A stretch of DNA of 59,202 nucleotides, from assembly GCA_900317305.1 (NCBI GenBank), contig ONGG01000008.1, positions 1 through 59,202 on the forward strand. The letters are read 5' to 3'. This document shows, piece by piece, positions 43,707 to 52,879 of the stretch. The notes under the pieces are model-generated. The model was given only the letters and a program-made list of their open reading frames with translations, was not told where the DNA came from and did no database searches. A program made the position numbers and the translations under genes. Source of the stretch: an uncultured Prevotellaceae bacterium. GTDB lineage: Bacteria > Bacteroidota > Bacteroidia > Bacteroidales > Bacteroidaceae. Position 1 is the stretch's first letter. Every line of letters begins with the position of its first letter.

Positions 43707-45734
43707 ATGATTGTCTGCATTGCCGAAAAGCCCAGTGTGGCCAAAGATATCGCCCGCATCATTGGAGCCAACAAATCGTGCCAAGGATACATGGAAGGCA
43801 ACGGCTACCAGGTGACGTGGACCTTCGGACACCTGTGCACCCTCAAAGAGCCCGATGACTACACGCCACAGTGGAAACGATGGAGCCTGGTGACGCTCCC
43901 CATGATTCCCACCCGCTTCAGCATCAAACTCATCAATGACGAGGGCATCCTCAAACAATTTGCCGTGATAGAGAAACTGATGCAGGCTGCCGACGGTATC
44001 ATCAACTGCGGTGATGCCGGCCAGGAGGGCGAATTGATTCAGCGGTGGGTGATGCAGAAAGCGAAAGCCACCTGTCCGGTGAAGCGCCTCTGGATATCAT
44101 CGATGACCGACGAGGCCATCCGCGAGGGGTTCCAGACCCTGCGCGAACAGAAAGACTACGACCCTCTCTATCGTGCCGGACTCTGCCGCGCCATCGGCGA
44201 CTGGATATTGGGCATGAATGCCACCCGTCTCTACACCCTGAAATACGGTCAGAACCGTCAGGTGCTATCGATAGGGCGCGTGCAGACCCCTACCCTCGCC
44301 CTAATTGTGAACCGCCAGAAGGAAATCGACAATTTCGTCTCGGAACCCTACTGGGTGCTCTCCACCATCTACCGCGACACCCTCTTCACCGCCACCAAAG
44401 GCAAGTTCACCAGCAAGGAAGAAGGCGAGCAGTCGTTTGCCCTTATCCAGGACAAACCCTTCGAGGTGACCGACGTGCAGAAGAAGAAAGGCACCGAAGC
44501 CCCACCCCATCTCTACGACCTCACCTCGCTTCAAGTGGACTGTAACAAGAAATACAGCATGAGCGCCGACATCACACTGAAGGTGATACAGTCGCTCTAC
44601 GAGCGCAAGCTCACCACCTATCCACGTGTCGACACCCAATACCTGACCGATGACATCTACCCCAAATGTCCGGCTATCCTGAAAGGACTACGTGGCTACG
44701 AGGCCTTCACCGCCCCACTTGGCGGCAAGGTGCTGAAGAAGAGCAAGAAGGTGTTCGACAACTCGAAGGTGACCGACCACCACGCCATCATCCCCACTGG
44801 CGTGCCCGCCAACGGACTGACCGACCTGGAGCGCCACGTCTACGACCTGGTTACCCGCCGTTTCATCAGCGTGTTCTACCCCGACTGCAAGTTCACCACC
44901 ACCACGGTGATGGGCAAGGTGGACGAAGTGGAGTTCAAGACCACCGGCAAGCAGATTGAAGACCCGGGATGGCGTGTGATCTACGCCAAGGATGCCACAA
45001 GCCAAGCCGAGGACAGGAGCGACGACAACAAGAACGACGACGAGGAGAAGACCCTGCCCGACTTCGTGAAAGGCGAGAGCGGACCGCATACCCCCACGCT
45101 GACCGAGAAGTGGACCACCCCGCCCAAATACTATACCGAAGCCACCCTGCTGCGCGCAATGGAAACTGCCGGCAAATTTGTGGACGATGAGGAACTGCGT
45201 GCCGCCCTGAAGGAGAACGGCATCGGCCGCCCCTCGTCGCGAGCCGGCATCATCGAGACCCTCTTCAAGCGCCGCTACATCCGCCGCGAACGCAAGAACC
45301 TGCTCGCCACCGCCACAGGCATCGAACTGATAGACACCATCCGTGAGGAGTTGCTGAAAAGTTGCGAACTCACTGGCATCTGGGAGAAGAAGTTGCGCGA
45401 TATCGAGCACCAGAAATACGACGCCGCACAATTCATCGAGGAACTGAAACAGCAGATTGGCGAGATTGTGAACCAAGTGCTCACCGACCCCTCCAACCGC
45501 CAGATCACAATTCTCTCTGAAGAAGACCTGAAAAAGAAAAAGCCCCGTGCGAAGGCCGCCGCTACCGCCCCCCAAAAGCCCAAGGTGGTGAAAAAAGCCG
45601 ACAGCCAGCCACCTACCGACGCGCTGATAGGCACACTTTGTCCGAAATGCGGACAGGGACACCTGCTGAAAGGCAAGACCGCCTACGGATGCAGCCGATG
45701 GAAGGAAGGCTGCGACTATCGCGTGCCATTCTAG
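43707..45734 (+). CDS. topB: DNA topoisomerase III (type IA)
   Basis: The 675-residue protein has the Toprim domain at the N-terminus (MIVCIAEKPSVAKDIARIIG and INCGDAGQEGELIQRW) and the catalytic tyrosine in KLTTYPRVDT (Tyr305), with DHHAIIPTG and the region LRAALKENGIGRPSSRAGIIETL. The C-terminus has a Lys/Ala-rich linker and one zinc-ribbon-like motif (LCPKCGQGHLLKGK and YGCSRWKEGCDYR). It decatenates DNA by single-strand passage. The usual DAGREGE motif reads DAGQEGE. Length and architecture are typical of Bacteroidetes TopB. Confidence 0.92.
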   Translation: MIVCIAEKPSVAKDIARIIGANKSCQGYMEGNGYQVTWTFGHLCTLKEPDDYTPQWKRWSLVTLPMIPTRFSIKLINDEGILKQFAVIEKLMQAADGIINCGDAGQEGELIQRWVMQKAKATCPVKRLWISSMTDEAIREGFQTLREQKDYDPLYRAGLCRAIGDWILGMNATRLYTLKYGQNRQVLSIGRVQTPTLALIVNRQKEIDNFVSEPYWVLSTIYRDTLFTATKGKFTSKEEGEQSFALIQDKPFEVTDVQKKKGTEAPPHLYDLTSLQVDCNKKYSMSADITLKVIQSLYERKLTTYPRVDTQYLTDDIYPKCPAILKGLRGYEAFTAPLGGKVLKKSKKVFDNSKVTDHHAIIPTGVPANGLTDLERHVYDLVTRRFISVFYPDCKFTTTTVMGKVDEVEFKTTGKQIEDPGWRVIYAKDATSQAEDRSDDNKNDDEEKTLPDFVKGESGPHTPTLTEKWTTPPKYYTEATLLRAMETAGKFVDDEELRAALKENGIGRPSSRAGIIETLFKRRYIRRERKNLLATATGIELIDTIREELLKSCELTGIWEKKLRDIEHQKYDAAQFIEELKQQIGEIVNQVLTDPSNRQITILSEEDLKKKKPRAKAAATAPQKPKVVKKADSQPPTDALIGTLCPKCGQGHLLKGKTAYGCSRWKEGCDYRVPF

Positions 45735-45782
45735 GCTTTATTTAGGCAATAAAAGCCCTCCCATATCGTTATAAGGATAATC

Positions 45783-47849
45783 ATGCGAAACCTCAGATAT
45801 CTATCAGCATTGCTATTGACAGTGCTGCTCTTCACGTCGTGCGGAGCAGACAAGAACCTGAAACGAGGAGAGAAATACCTCGCTCTGGGCGAGTATTTTG
45901 ACGCCGGCAACGAATACAAGACCGCTTATTCGAAGACACCTGCCAAGGAGCGCCCGCGCCGTGGACAGATAGCCAAGAAAATGGCCTACTGCTATGAGAA
46001 GATCAACTCCACGCAGAAAGCGATAGCCGCCTACCGCAACGTCATCAGATACAACCAGGACGATGGTGCCACCCATCTCTCGTTTGCCCAACAGCTGATG
46101 AAGAACGGCAACTACAAGGAAGCCGCCGAGCAATACCGCATTGCCCTCGACTCGATGCCCGACAACCAGCTGGCCCGCGACGGTCTCTCGGCAGCCCTCG
46201 ACGCCCCCAGGCTGAAGGAAGCCGGTTCACGCTATATCGTGAAGAAGATGGACATCTTCAACTCGCGACGCGCCGACTACTCACCCATGCTCATGGGCGA
46301 AAACCATGAGTACCTCTATTTCACCTCTACCCGCAACGAGGCCCAGGGCGACGAACTGAGCGGCATCACCGGTACAAAGAACGGCGACATCTTCTTCTCG
46401 CAGAAAGACGACAAAGGCAAGTGGAGCAAGCCACAGCGCGTAGAGTCGGGACTGAACACCGACTACGACGAGGGAGCCAGTTGTGTGACCCCCGACGAGC
46501 GTGAGATGTATCTCACCCAATGTTCTACCGACCCCTCCTACCCCCGATATGCCAAGATAGTGAAGTCGAGCCGTTCTGACGCCGCATGGGGCAAGTCGAG
46601 CGACGTGGAACTCACCCGCGACACGCTGTCGAGCTATGCCCATCCCGCCATCTCTCCCGATGGCGAGTGGCTCTATTTCTCCAGCGACATGCCCGGAGGT
46701 CAGGGAGGCATCGACATCTGGCGTATCCGCTTGACGAGCAATGGTGTGGGCGGCGTGGAGAACCTCGGTGCGCCCATCAACACTGCTGGCGACGAGATGT
46801 TCCCCACCTTCCGTCCCAACGGCGACCTCTACTTCTCGTCGACTGGTCATCCCGGACTTGGCGGCCTCGACATCTTCATCGCCACTGTGGGCAGCAACGG
46901 ACGCTACCAACTGGAGCATCCCGGATACCCTCTCAACTCACAGGGCGACGATTTCGGCATGACCTTCGAAGGACCACACAACCGTGGGTTCTTCTGCTCC
47001 AACCGTGGCGACGGCCGTGGCTGGGACCATATCTTCAGTTTCGAGAATCCCGAGATTATCCAGACTGTGAAAGGCTGGGTATACGAGCGCGACGGATATG
47101 AGTTGCCCGCCGCCCAAGTGTATATGGTGGGCAACGACGGCACCAACGAGAAACTCAGCGTGCTGAGCGACGGCTCGTTCGAGCGCGTGGTGAAACCCGG
47201 TGTCGACTACGTGTTCCTCGCCACCTGCCGTGGTTACCTGAACCACAAGGAAGAACTGAGCGTGAAAGCCACCGACGAGTCGGAGGAGACCGTATTGCAG
47301 TTTGCCCTTGCCAGCATCAGCGTTCCCGTGATGATCGACAACATCTTCTACGACTACGACAAGGCCATCCTACGCCCCGAAGCCGTCAAGTCGCTCGACG
47401 AACTGGTGATGCTGCTCAACGAGAATCCCAACGTGACCATCGAACTGAGCGCCCACTGCGACTACCACGGCAGTCAGGCCTACAACATCGGCCTGTCGCA
47501 ACGCCGCGCCGAATCGGTAGTGAACTACCTGATCGAGCATGGCATCGCTGCCGACCGCCTCACCCCGAAAGGCTATGGCAAGGAGAAGCCCAAGGTGGTG
47601 CGCAAGAAACTGGCGGCCCAATATCCCTGGATGAAGGAAGGCGACGTGCTGACCCAAGAATACATCACCGCACTGGATCAAGAGAAGCAGGCCATCTGCG
47701 ACCAGTTGAACCGCCGCACCGAGTTTATCGTGCTGCGCACCACATACGGCATGTTCGACAGTGAAGGCAAGCCCACCAACTTGCCCCAGCCAAAATCCAA
47801 GCCTCAGTCGGAGGACAACGCTGACGAAGGATTTGAAATAGAAGAATGA
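45783..47849 (+). CDS. porE: PorE-like type IX secretion lipoprotein (TPR, beta-propeller, CTD-like, OmpA)
   Basis: The 688-residue protein has a lipobox (LLLTVLLFTSC), TPR helices (about 22-150), a WD40/PD40-type beta-propeller (about 155-420, with DYSPMLMGENHEYLYFTS, PAISPDGEWLYFSSDM and PTFRPNGDLYFSS blades), a carboxypeptidase-regulatory-like fold (about 425-510) and a C-terminal OmpA peptidoglycan-binding domain (IFYDYDKAILRPEAVKSLDEL and LSAHCDYHGS). This exact order matches PorE of Porphyromonas gingivalis, which anchors the type IX secretion machinery to peptidoglycan. It overlaps the methyltransferase gene by 4 bases. Other OmpA-family envelope roles are possible. Confidence 0.8.
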   Translation: MRNLRYLSALLLTVLLFTSCGADKNLKRGEKYLALGEYFDAGNEYKTAYSKTPAKERPRRGQIAKKMAYCYEKINSTQKAIAAYRNVIRYNQDDGATHLSFAQQLMKNGNYKEAAEQYRIALDSMPDNQLARDGLSAALDAPRLKEAGSRYIVKKMDIFNSRRADYSPMLMGENHEYLYFTSTRNEAQGDELSGITGTKNGDIFFSQKDDKGKWSKPQRVESGLNTDYDEGASCVTPDEREMYLTQCSTDPSYPRYAKIVKSSRSDAAWGKSSDVELTRDTLSSYAHPAISPDGEWLYFSSDMPGGQGGIDIWRIRLTSNGVGGVENLGAPINTAGDEMFPTFRPNGDLYFSSTGHPGLGGLDIFIATVGSNGRYQLEHPGYPLNSQGDDFGMTFEGPHNRGFFCSNRGDGRGWDHIFSFENPEIIQTVKGWVYERDGYELPAAQVYMVGNDGTNEKLSVLSDGSFERVVKPGVDYVFLATCRGYLNHKEELSVKATDESEETVLQFALASISVPVMIDNIFYDYDKAILRPEAVKSLDELVMLLNENPNVTIELSAHCDYHGSQAYNIGLSQRRAESVVNYLIEHGIAADRLTPKGYGKEKPKVVRKKLAAQYPWMKEGDVLTQEYITALDQEKQAICDQLNRRTEFIVLRTTYGMFDSEGKPTNLPQPKSKPQSEDNADEGFEIEE

Positions 47850-49255
47850 TGACCCTGCCCGACGCATTCCTCGCACACACCCGTGAGATACTGGACGAAC
47901 ATCTCTTCGCCCTACTCACCGAAGGACTCTCGGCCCCCTCGCCAGTGAGCATCCGTCTCAACCCCTTGAAGTGTGCGGGCAAGGAAGTGGCGCCATGGCT
48001 CACGCCCCGACAAGTAAGATGGTGCCCCACGGGCTATTATCTGGGCGAGCGCCCCAATTTCACCTTCGACCCCCTCTTACATGCCGGAGCCTACTATGTG
48101 CAAGAAGCCTCGTCGATGTTTGTAGACGAGGTGGTGCGCCAATATGTGAACCACCCCATCACCGCACTCGACCTCTGCGCCGCCCCTGGCGGCAAGACCA
48201 CCGCCCTGTTGGCTGCCTTGCCTGAAGGGAGCGTGGTGGTGAGCAACGAATATGTGAGACAGCGCGCCTCGATCTTGGCCGAGAACGTGGCAAAATGGGG
48301 ATACCGCAACGTAGCGGTGACCAACAACAGCACCAGCGACCTGCGCCACAGCGGTGTGGGATTCGACCTTATCCTGACCGACGTGCCCTGCTCGGGCGAA
48401 GGCATGTTCAGGAAAGACGAAGGCGCCATCGCTGAATGGTCGGAAAAGAATGTGGAGAACTGCTGGCGATTACAGCGCGAGATTCTCGAAGACGCCTGGG
48501 CCTGCCTGCACCCTGAAGGATGGCTCATCTACAGCACCTGCACGCTCAATATCCACGAGAACGAGGAAAACATCCAATGGGCCATCCAACAACTGGGTGC
48601 CCACCTGCTCAAGGTAAACACCCAACCTGCCTGGGGCATCACCCCTTCGCTCCTGCCTTCGCTCGAAGGCAGCGTCTGCCGGTTTATTCCCGGCGTGAGC
48701 GAGGGCGAGGGACTATTCATGGCCTTGCTCCAGAAACCCGATGACGCCACAGCAGTAAAAGAGAAGACGGCCAAAGGCAAGCGACAGAAATCGCGCCCAG
48801 AGGCAGCCATCCCCGATGAAGCCAAGCGGTGGATAGACCATAGCGAGGATTACGCCCTGCGCGAATATGGTGATATGCTGGCGGCCATCCCCAAGGAATG
48901 GAGCACCCTGTACGACCGTTTCGACACCCTGCGCATCCTGCATGCCGGTGTACCCATCGGCACACATCGAGGGCGCGACTTGGTGCCCGCACACGCATTG
49001 GCACTAAGCACGACACTCCACAATGGCGCATTCCCACAGTATGACGCCGACTATGCCACAGCCATCGCCTATCTACGCAAGGAGGCCATCTCGCTGCCCA
49101 CCGATACGCCACGCGGTTTCGTGCTGATAACCTATAAGGGACATCCCTTGGGGTTTGTGAAGAACGTGGGCAACCGTGCCAACAACCTTTACCCTCAGGA
49201 GTGGCGCATCAGGAGCAGCCATGTGCCCGAGGATGGCCGTGAGATTCTGATATGA
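47846..49255 (+). CDS. RsmF/YebU-like rRNA cytosine-C5 methyltransferase
   Basis: The 469-residue protein has the NOL1/NOP2/Sun core: SAM-binding LDLCAAPGGKTTALLAAL, the motif IV cysteine in LTDVPCSGEGMFRKDEG and the motif VI catalytic cysteine in IYSTCTLNIHENEEN. The C-terminal part (about 300-469) matches the RsmF-type RNA-binding region with VLITYKGHPLGFVKN near the end. It probably methylates a 16S rRNA cytosine. Its ATG overlaps the PorE-like stop codon, so translation is coupled. Confidence 0.88.
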   Translation: MMTLPDAFLAHTREILDEHLFALLTEGLSAPSPVSIRLNPLKCAGKEVAPWLTPRQVRWCPTGYYLGERPNFTFDPLLHAGAYYVQEASSMFVDEVVRQYVNHPITALDLCAAPGGKTTALLAALPEGSVVVSNEYVRQRASILAENVAKWGYRNVAVTNNSTSDLRHSGVGFDLILTDVPCSGEGMFRKDEGAIAEWSEKNVENCWRLQREILEDAWACLHPEGWLIYSTCTLNIHENEENIQWAIQQLGAHLLKVNTQPAWGITPSLLPSLEGSVCRFIPGVSEGEGLFMALLQKPDDATAVKEKTAKGKRQKSRPEAAIPDEAKRWIDHSEDYALREYGDMLAAIPKEWSTLYDRFDTLRILHAGVPIGTHRGRDLVPAHALALSTTLHNGAFPQYDADYATAIAYLRKEAISLPTDTPRGFVLITYKGHPLGFVKNVGNRANNLYPQEWRIRSSHVPEDGREILI

Positions 49256-49297
49256 GAATCAGGATGACAATTTTGATTAAAGAAAAAGAACAACAAT

Positions 49298-50092
49298 ATG
49301 AGACAATACCTCGACCTGCTTGACAGGATCATGAAAGAAGGCGTGACGAAGACCGACCGTACCGGCACGGGTACGAAGAGCATCTTCGGTCACCAGATGC
49401 GGTTCAACCTTGAAGAAGGGTTCCCCCTGCTCACCACCAAGAAACTGCACCTGAAATCGATTATCTACGAACTGCTGTGGTTCTTGCGTGGCGACACCAA
49501 CGTGAAGTGGCTGCAGGAACACGGCGTGCGAATCTGGAACGAATGGGCCGACGAGAATGGAGAGTTAGGCCCCGTCTATGGCCATCAGTGGCGCTCGTGG
49601 CCCGACTACGAAGGCGGCACGATAGACCAGATACGCAATGTGGTGGACCTCATCAAGCACCATCCCGACTCACGACGGATGATTGTGAGCGCGTGGAATG
49701 TAGCCGAGGTAAAGAAAATGGCATTGCCCCCCTGCCACACCATGTTCCAGTTTTACGTGGCCGACGGCCGACTCAGCCTGCAACTCTACCAGCGCTCAGC
49801 CGACACCTTCCTCGGCGTGCCCTTCAACATTGCCTCGTATGCCTTACTGCTGCAAATGATGGCCCAAGTGACAGGTCTGAAAGCCGGAGACTTCATCCAC
49901 ACCACCGGCGACACCCATGTCTATCTGAACCATCTGGAGCAAGTGGAACTGCAACTCACCCGCACTCCACGCCCCCTGCCTACCATGCGACTGAATCCCG
50001 ACGTCGACGACCTGTTTGGATTCAAATACGAGGATTTCGAACTATGCAACTACGACCCCTGGCCCCATATCGCTGGCAAGGTGTCGGTTTAA
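49298..50092 (+). CDS. thyA: thymidylate synthase
   Basis: The 264-residue protein has the standard length and motifs of Thy[54 protein letters not shown] with the catalytic cysteine at residue 146, [22 protein letters not shown] and the end of the fold in [11 protein letters not shown]. It methylates dUMP to dTMP using methylenetetrahydrofolate. The folA gene follows after 12 bases, which regenerates the folate oxidised by ThyA. Confidence 0.97.
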   Translation: MRQYLDLLDRIMKEGVTKTDRTGTGTKSIFGHQMRFNLEEGFPLLTTKKLHLKSIIYELLWFLRGDTNVKWLQEHGVRIWNEWADENGELGPVYGHQWRSWPDYEGGTIDQIRNVVDLIKHHPDSRRMIVSAWNVAEVKKMALPPCHTMFQFYVADGRLSLQLYQRSADTFLGVPFNIASYALLLQMMAQVTGLKAGDFIHTTGDTHVYLNHLEQVELQLTRTPRPLPTMRLNPDVDDLFGFKYEDFELCNYDPWPHIAGKVSV

Positions 50093-50104
50093 CCCCATAT
50101 CACC

Positions 50105-50614
50105 ATGCGCATCAACATCATCGCCGCCGTGGCCGAGAACCTCGCCATCGGCTACAAGAACCGCCTGATATACTGGTTGCCCGAAGACCTGAAGCGGTTT
50201 AAGCAACTCACCACTGGCCACACCATCATCATGGGCCGCAAGACCTTTGAGTCGTTGCCCAAAGGGGCCCTGCCCAACCGCCGCAACATCGTGCTCAGCC
50301 GCTCGACGAAGAATTTCGAGGGTTGCGAGTGCTTTGGTTCGCTGAAAGAGGCCCTTGCACACTGCCAGCCCGACGAGGATGTGTATGTGATAGGAGGCGC
50401 CAGTGTATACCGTGAGGCGATGAAGCGCGCCAACCGCCTTTGCCTGACCGAGGTGCACGACACCCCAGCCGAAGCCGACACCTTCTTCCCGCCCTACGGG
50501 GAATGGCGAGAGGTGTGGCGAGAGGAGCATGCCGCCGACGAGCGCCATGCCCATGCCTTCGCCTTTGTGGACTATGAGCCGGAGGAGGAATTTATTTCTG
50601 AGGAATCGGAATAA
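50105..50614 (+). CDS. folA: dihydrofolate reductase
   Basis: The 169-residue protein has MRINIIAAVAENLAIGYKNRLIYWLPEDLKRFK, TTGHTIIMGRKTFESLP, LPNRRNIVLSR and the NADPH-binding VYVIGGASVYREAM, all typical of FolA. It reduces dihydrofolate to tetrahydrofolate. It forms an operon with thyA. The last codons (EESE and stop) belong to a microrepeat array. Confidence 0.96.
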   Translation: MRINIIAAVAENLAIGYKNRLIYWLPEDLKRFKQLTTGHTIIMGRKTFESLPKGALPNRRNIVLSRSTKNFEGCECFGSLKEALAHCQPDEDVYVIGGASVYREAMKRANRLCLTEVHDTPAEADTFFPPYGEWREVWREEHAADERHAHAFAFVDYEPEEEFISEESE

Positions 50615-50666
50615 TCAGAATATTCAGAATAATCGGAAGAAATAGAAGAATCGGAAGAAATAGAAG
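50604..50666. repeat. 9-bp tandem microrepeat (AATCGGAAT-like), seven units
   Basis: Units AATCGGAAT, AATCAGAAT, ATTCAGAAT, AATCGGAAG, AAATAGAAG, AATCGGAAG and AAATAGAAG start inside the last codons of folA and run to the terminator. Confidence 0.9.
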
Positions 50667-50706
50667 AGACACCAACCTTGATGGATGGTGTCTCTTTATG
50701 TTTTTT
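50665..50706 (+). terminator. intrinsic terminator of the thyA-folA transcript
   Basis: AGAGACACCA (50665-50674) pairs with TGGTGTCTCT (50686-50695) around an 11-base loop, followed by TTATGTTTTTT. Confidence 0.85.
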
Positions 50707-50721
50707 CAGAAAAGCGATATC

Positions 50722-51201
50722 TTATTCTTCGATGCTGTCGGGGTCGATAATGGGCAATTGCCTGTCGATGGCGGCATTGAAAGAGATGATGGTCTCGCTT
50801 CGCGACAATCCCAGTGGCTGGAGCTTGTCGTGGATGATGTTGAGCAAGTGGTGGTTGTTGAGTGCATAGATCTTGATGAACATATCGAAACCGCCAGTGG
50901 TGTAGTGGCATTCCACCACCTCCGGGATTTTCTTCAGTTCTTCAAGTACGAAATCAAACTGGCCTGGGTCTTTGAGAAAGAGTCCGATATAAGCACACGT
51001 CTCATATCCGATTTTCTCTGGGTCGATAATAAACTGCGACCCTTTGAGTACTCCAAGATTAGTTAGTTTCTGAATTCTCTGATGGATAGCGGCTCCACTC
51101 ACGTTGCAAGCCCTTGCCACTTCCAAGAAAGGCATTCTCGCGTCATCGGCTATCAGGCGCAGAATTTTCTTGTCTAATGCATCTAAATTGTGTTGTGCCA
51201 T
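50722..51201 (-). CDS. Lrp/AsnC family transcriptional regulator
   Basis: The start at 51201 (MAQHNLDALDKKILRLIADD) is chosen: the only in-frame extension begins with TTG on the promoter box. The 159-residue protein has the N-terminal helix-turn-helix (ARMPFLEVARACNVSGAAIHQRIQKL) and the C-terminal RAM ligand-binding domain (about 70-150, with VVECHYTTGGFDMFIKIYA). Such regulators bind amino acids and control amino-acid metabolism. It is divergent from nothing close and convergent with folA. A palindrome upstream of its promoter may be its own operator. Confidence 0.92.
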   Translation of the reverse strand: MAQHNLDALDKKILRLIADDARMPFLEVARACNVSGAAIHQRIQKLTNLGVLKGSQFIIDPEKIGYETCAYIGLFLKDPGQFDFVLEELKKIPEVVECHYTTGGFDMFIKIYALNNHHLLNIIHDKLQPLGLSRSETIISFNAAIDRQLPIIDPDSIEE

Positions 51202-51222
51202 AATGTGAATAATATTTTCACG

Positions 51223-51262
51223 CAAAGATAGCCCAAAATATTCACATTTGCAACAAAATGTG
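51223..51262 (-). promoter_or_regulatory. promoter and palindromic operator candidate of the Lrp-type gene
   Basis: TATCTTTG on the minus strand (51223-51230) fits the -7 box, only 22 bases before the ATG. The inverted repeat CACATTT-GCAACA-AAATGTG (51243-51262) lies over the -33 region, where Lrp-type self-control sites often sit. Confidence 0.55.
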
Positions 51263-51312
51263 TCAAAAAACCAACTTTCTCCAACAAAAAGCCAAAGAAG
51301 GAAATGAATTTG

Positions 51313-51792
51313 TCACTTTTTTGATGATGGGGCGGAGTTTTTCGAAGCAGAGTAGTGTACCCTCAGGGTATTGGCTTCTCGCAAGGCCTTTTTTACGTCG
51401 GCCACGATGCCCACGGGCACGTCACGGTCGGCCTTGAGCACCACGGTCATCTCGGTGTTGTCCTTGGCCTCCATCCTTTCTTTTTCCGCCTTCATCACCT
51501 CGGCCAGTTGGTCGAGGGGCACAAAGCGGTCGTTCACCTGCACCACAATCGTGTCGCCCATGGTGGCCTGCAACTGCTTGAGCGGTTTTCCTATAAAGAT
51601 ATAGGTAGTGGACGCCCGTTTAGTGACACGGGTGAGCTGGTTACCCTCCGGCGTGCGAAAGAGCACGTTCACCGGTACGCTGCGCATATGGGTGACAATC
51701 ATGAAAAAGAAGAGCACAGTGAAAATCAGGTCGGGCAGCGACGATGTGTTGAGGTCGGGAATCTTGCGCTCCTTGCGGTTGATGAAACTCAT
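51313..51792 (-). CDS. exbD: ExbD/TolR-type energy transducer, second copy
   Basis: The start at 51792 (MSFINRKERKIPDLNTSSLPD) is chosen because it overlaps the upstream gene by 4 bases; longer extensions enter that gene. The 159-residue protein has a membrane helix (LIFTVLFFFMIVTHM) with the key Asp just before it (LPDLIF), and a periplasmic domain ending in DVPVGIVADVKKALREANTLRV. It is the last of four genes. With ExbB it should form a proton channel that powers TonB. Confidence 0.9.
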   Translation of the reverse strand: MSFINRKERKIPDLNTSSLPDLIFTVLFFFMIVTHMRSVPVNVLFRTPEGNQLTRVTKRASTTYIFIGKPLKQLQATMGDTIVVQVNDRFVPLDQLAEVMKAEKERMEAKDNTEMTVVLKADRDVPVGIVADVKKALREANTLRVHYSASKNSAPSSKK

Positions 51793-52373
51793 TGCCCACC
51801 TCCTTTCTGCACGAAATTCTCCGACACTTTCTGAGGGTAGTATTTCCTTATGGCCGTGCGCTGTTCCTCGCTGCATTGTGCATAAGGCTTCTGGAAGCGC
51901 TGCTGGGCCAGCGAGTCACGCAATTGCGCATAGGCCGCCACAATCTCATGCTGAATGGAGAAATAAGTGTTGTAGTCGCTTTTGCGGTCGGCCTCTATCT
52001 GCACCACATGGTTCTCGGTGATCATGCATTTGCCAAGGGGATAGATGTCGCGTTGCACTTTCTCGGGCAAGTTGGGGTCATTGTGAGGGTTGTCGACAAA
52101 CTCCACCACTTTTTTCCTGACATCGGCAATGGTGAGCGAGTCGTCGTTGATGGTAATGACATTGGCAGGCGACACCACGATGCGGAGCACGTTGCGCTGG
52201 GTGACAGCGGCAGGTTGCTGTTCAGTGGCCAATGGTGGCAACATGCGCGACATGCCGTTGTCGTCGTCCATCGACGTGACGACGAGAAACAAGATGAGCA
52301 GCGTAAACGAGATGTCTGCTATCGACGCGGTGTTGATGCCCGGCACTCTGCGGCGCTTTCGTGCGAACCTCAT
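51789..52373 (-). CDS. exbD: ExbD/TolR-type energy transducer, first copy
   Basis: The 194-residue protein starts MRFARKRRRVPGINTASIADISFTLLILFLVVTSM, the N-terminal basic patch and single membrane helix with the proton-carrying Asp (SIADISF). The periplasmic part holds IRIVVSPANVITINDDSL-like sequence and a longer C-terminus than the second copy. Two different ExbD subunits in one cluster suggest a heteromeric channel or two functions. Confidence 0.88.
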   Translation of the reverse strand: MRFARKRRRVPGINTASIADISFTLLILFLVVTSMDDDNGMSRMLPPLATEQQPAAVTQRNVLRIVVSPANVITINDDSLTIADVRKKVVEFVDNPHNDPNLPEKVQRDIYPLGKCMITENHVVQIEADRKSDYNTYFSIQHEIVAAYAQLRDSLAQQRFQKPYAQCSEEQRTAIRKYYPQKVSENFVQKGGGQ

Positions 52374-52375
52374 TA

Positions 52376-52879
52376 TTATTTAGAGCGTTTGTTAAGATAC
52401 GACTTAATGGAGGCAAAGGCCACCAGTCCCACGGCAAGTACGATCATTGCCACCGATGCGATGACAAACATATCGGCAATCCTCAGTCCCAATGCATCAT
52501 CATATTGCTTGCCATTGACCTCCACACCCTGCGATGAGCCGATGAGGAAAGCGATGACCAGAATGCCCACCGTGGCCGCCACGACCACCGACGAGATGAG
52601 CGCTACCGGCACACGGTTCACCACCCGGTCTTGTTGCTTGCGCCGTCTCACAGCCACAATGATGGCCCACACCAATGTGGCGATGGCAAAGATGCCCACG
52701 GCCGCCATAAGGCCGAGCAGCACATTGGTGAGGCGTGGCTCGTTGAAATCGGGATCCTCGGCGTAAGGATGGTTGAACCCGAAGAGGTAATATGCTGCGA
52801 AAACCACCGCGGTGATGGCCACGATGAAGAAGAGCACCCTCTGCGAGCCACTTTCGGGCATCCATTTCCGCTTTCTCAT
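52376..52879 (-). CDS. small four-helix membrane protein of the exb cluster
   Basis: The 167-residue protein has four hydrophobic helices (about 14-33, 50-74, 90-112 and 135-158) and a basic end (SYLNKRSK). It resembles unnamed proteins found between exbB and exbD in other Bacteroidales, from memory only. It overlaps the exbB stop codon by 4 bases and lies 2 bases before exbD, so it is translationally coupled. No family could be named; a role in assembly or gating of the ExbB/ExbD channel is inference. Confidence 0.65.
   Translation of the reverse strand: MRKRKWMPESGSQRVLFFIVAITAVVFAAYYLFGFNHPYAEDPDFNEPRLTNVLLGLMAAVGIFAIATLVWAIIVAVRRRKQQDRVVNRVPVALISSVVVAATVGILVIAFLIGSSQGVEVNGKQYDDALGLRIADMFVIASVAMIVLAVGLVAFASIKSYLNKRSK

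Noticed and set aside
51202-51225. Upstream TTG start of the Lrp-type gene
   Set aside because: It lies on the -7 promoter box, and the family normally starts close to the LDALDKKIL segment, so ATG at 51201 is better.
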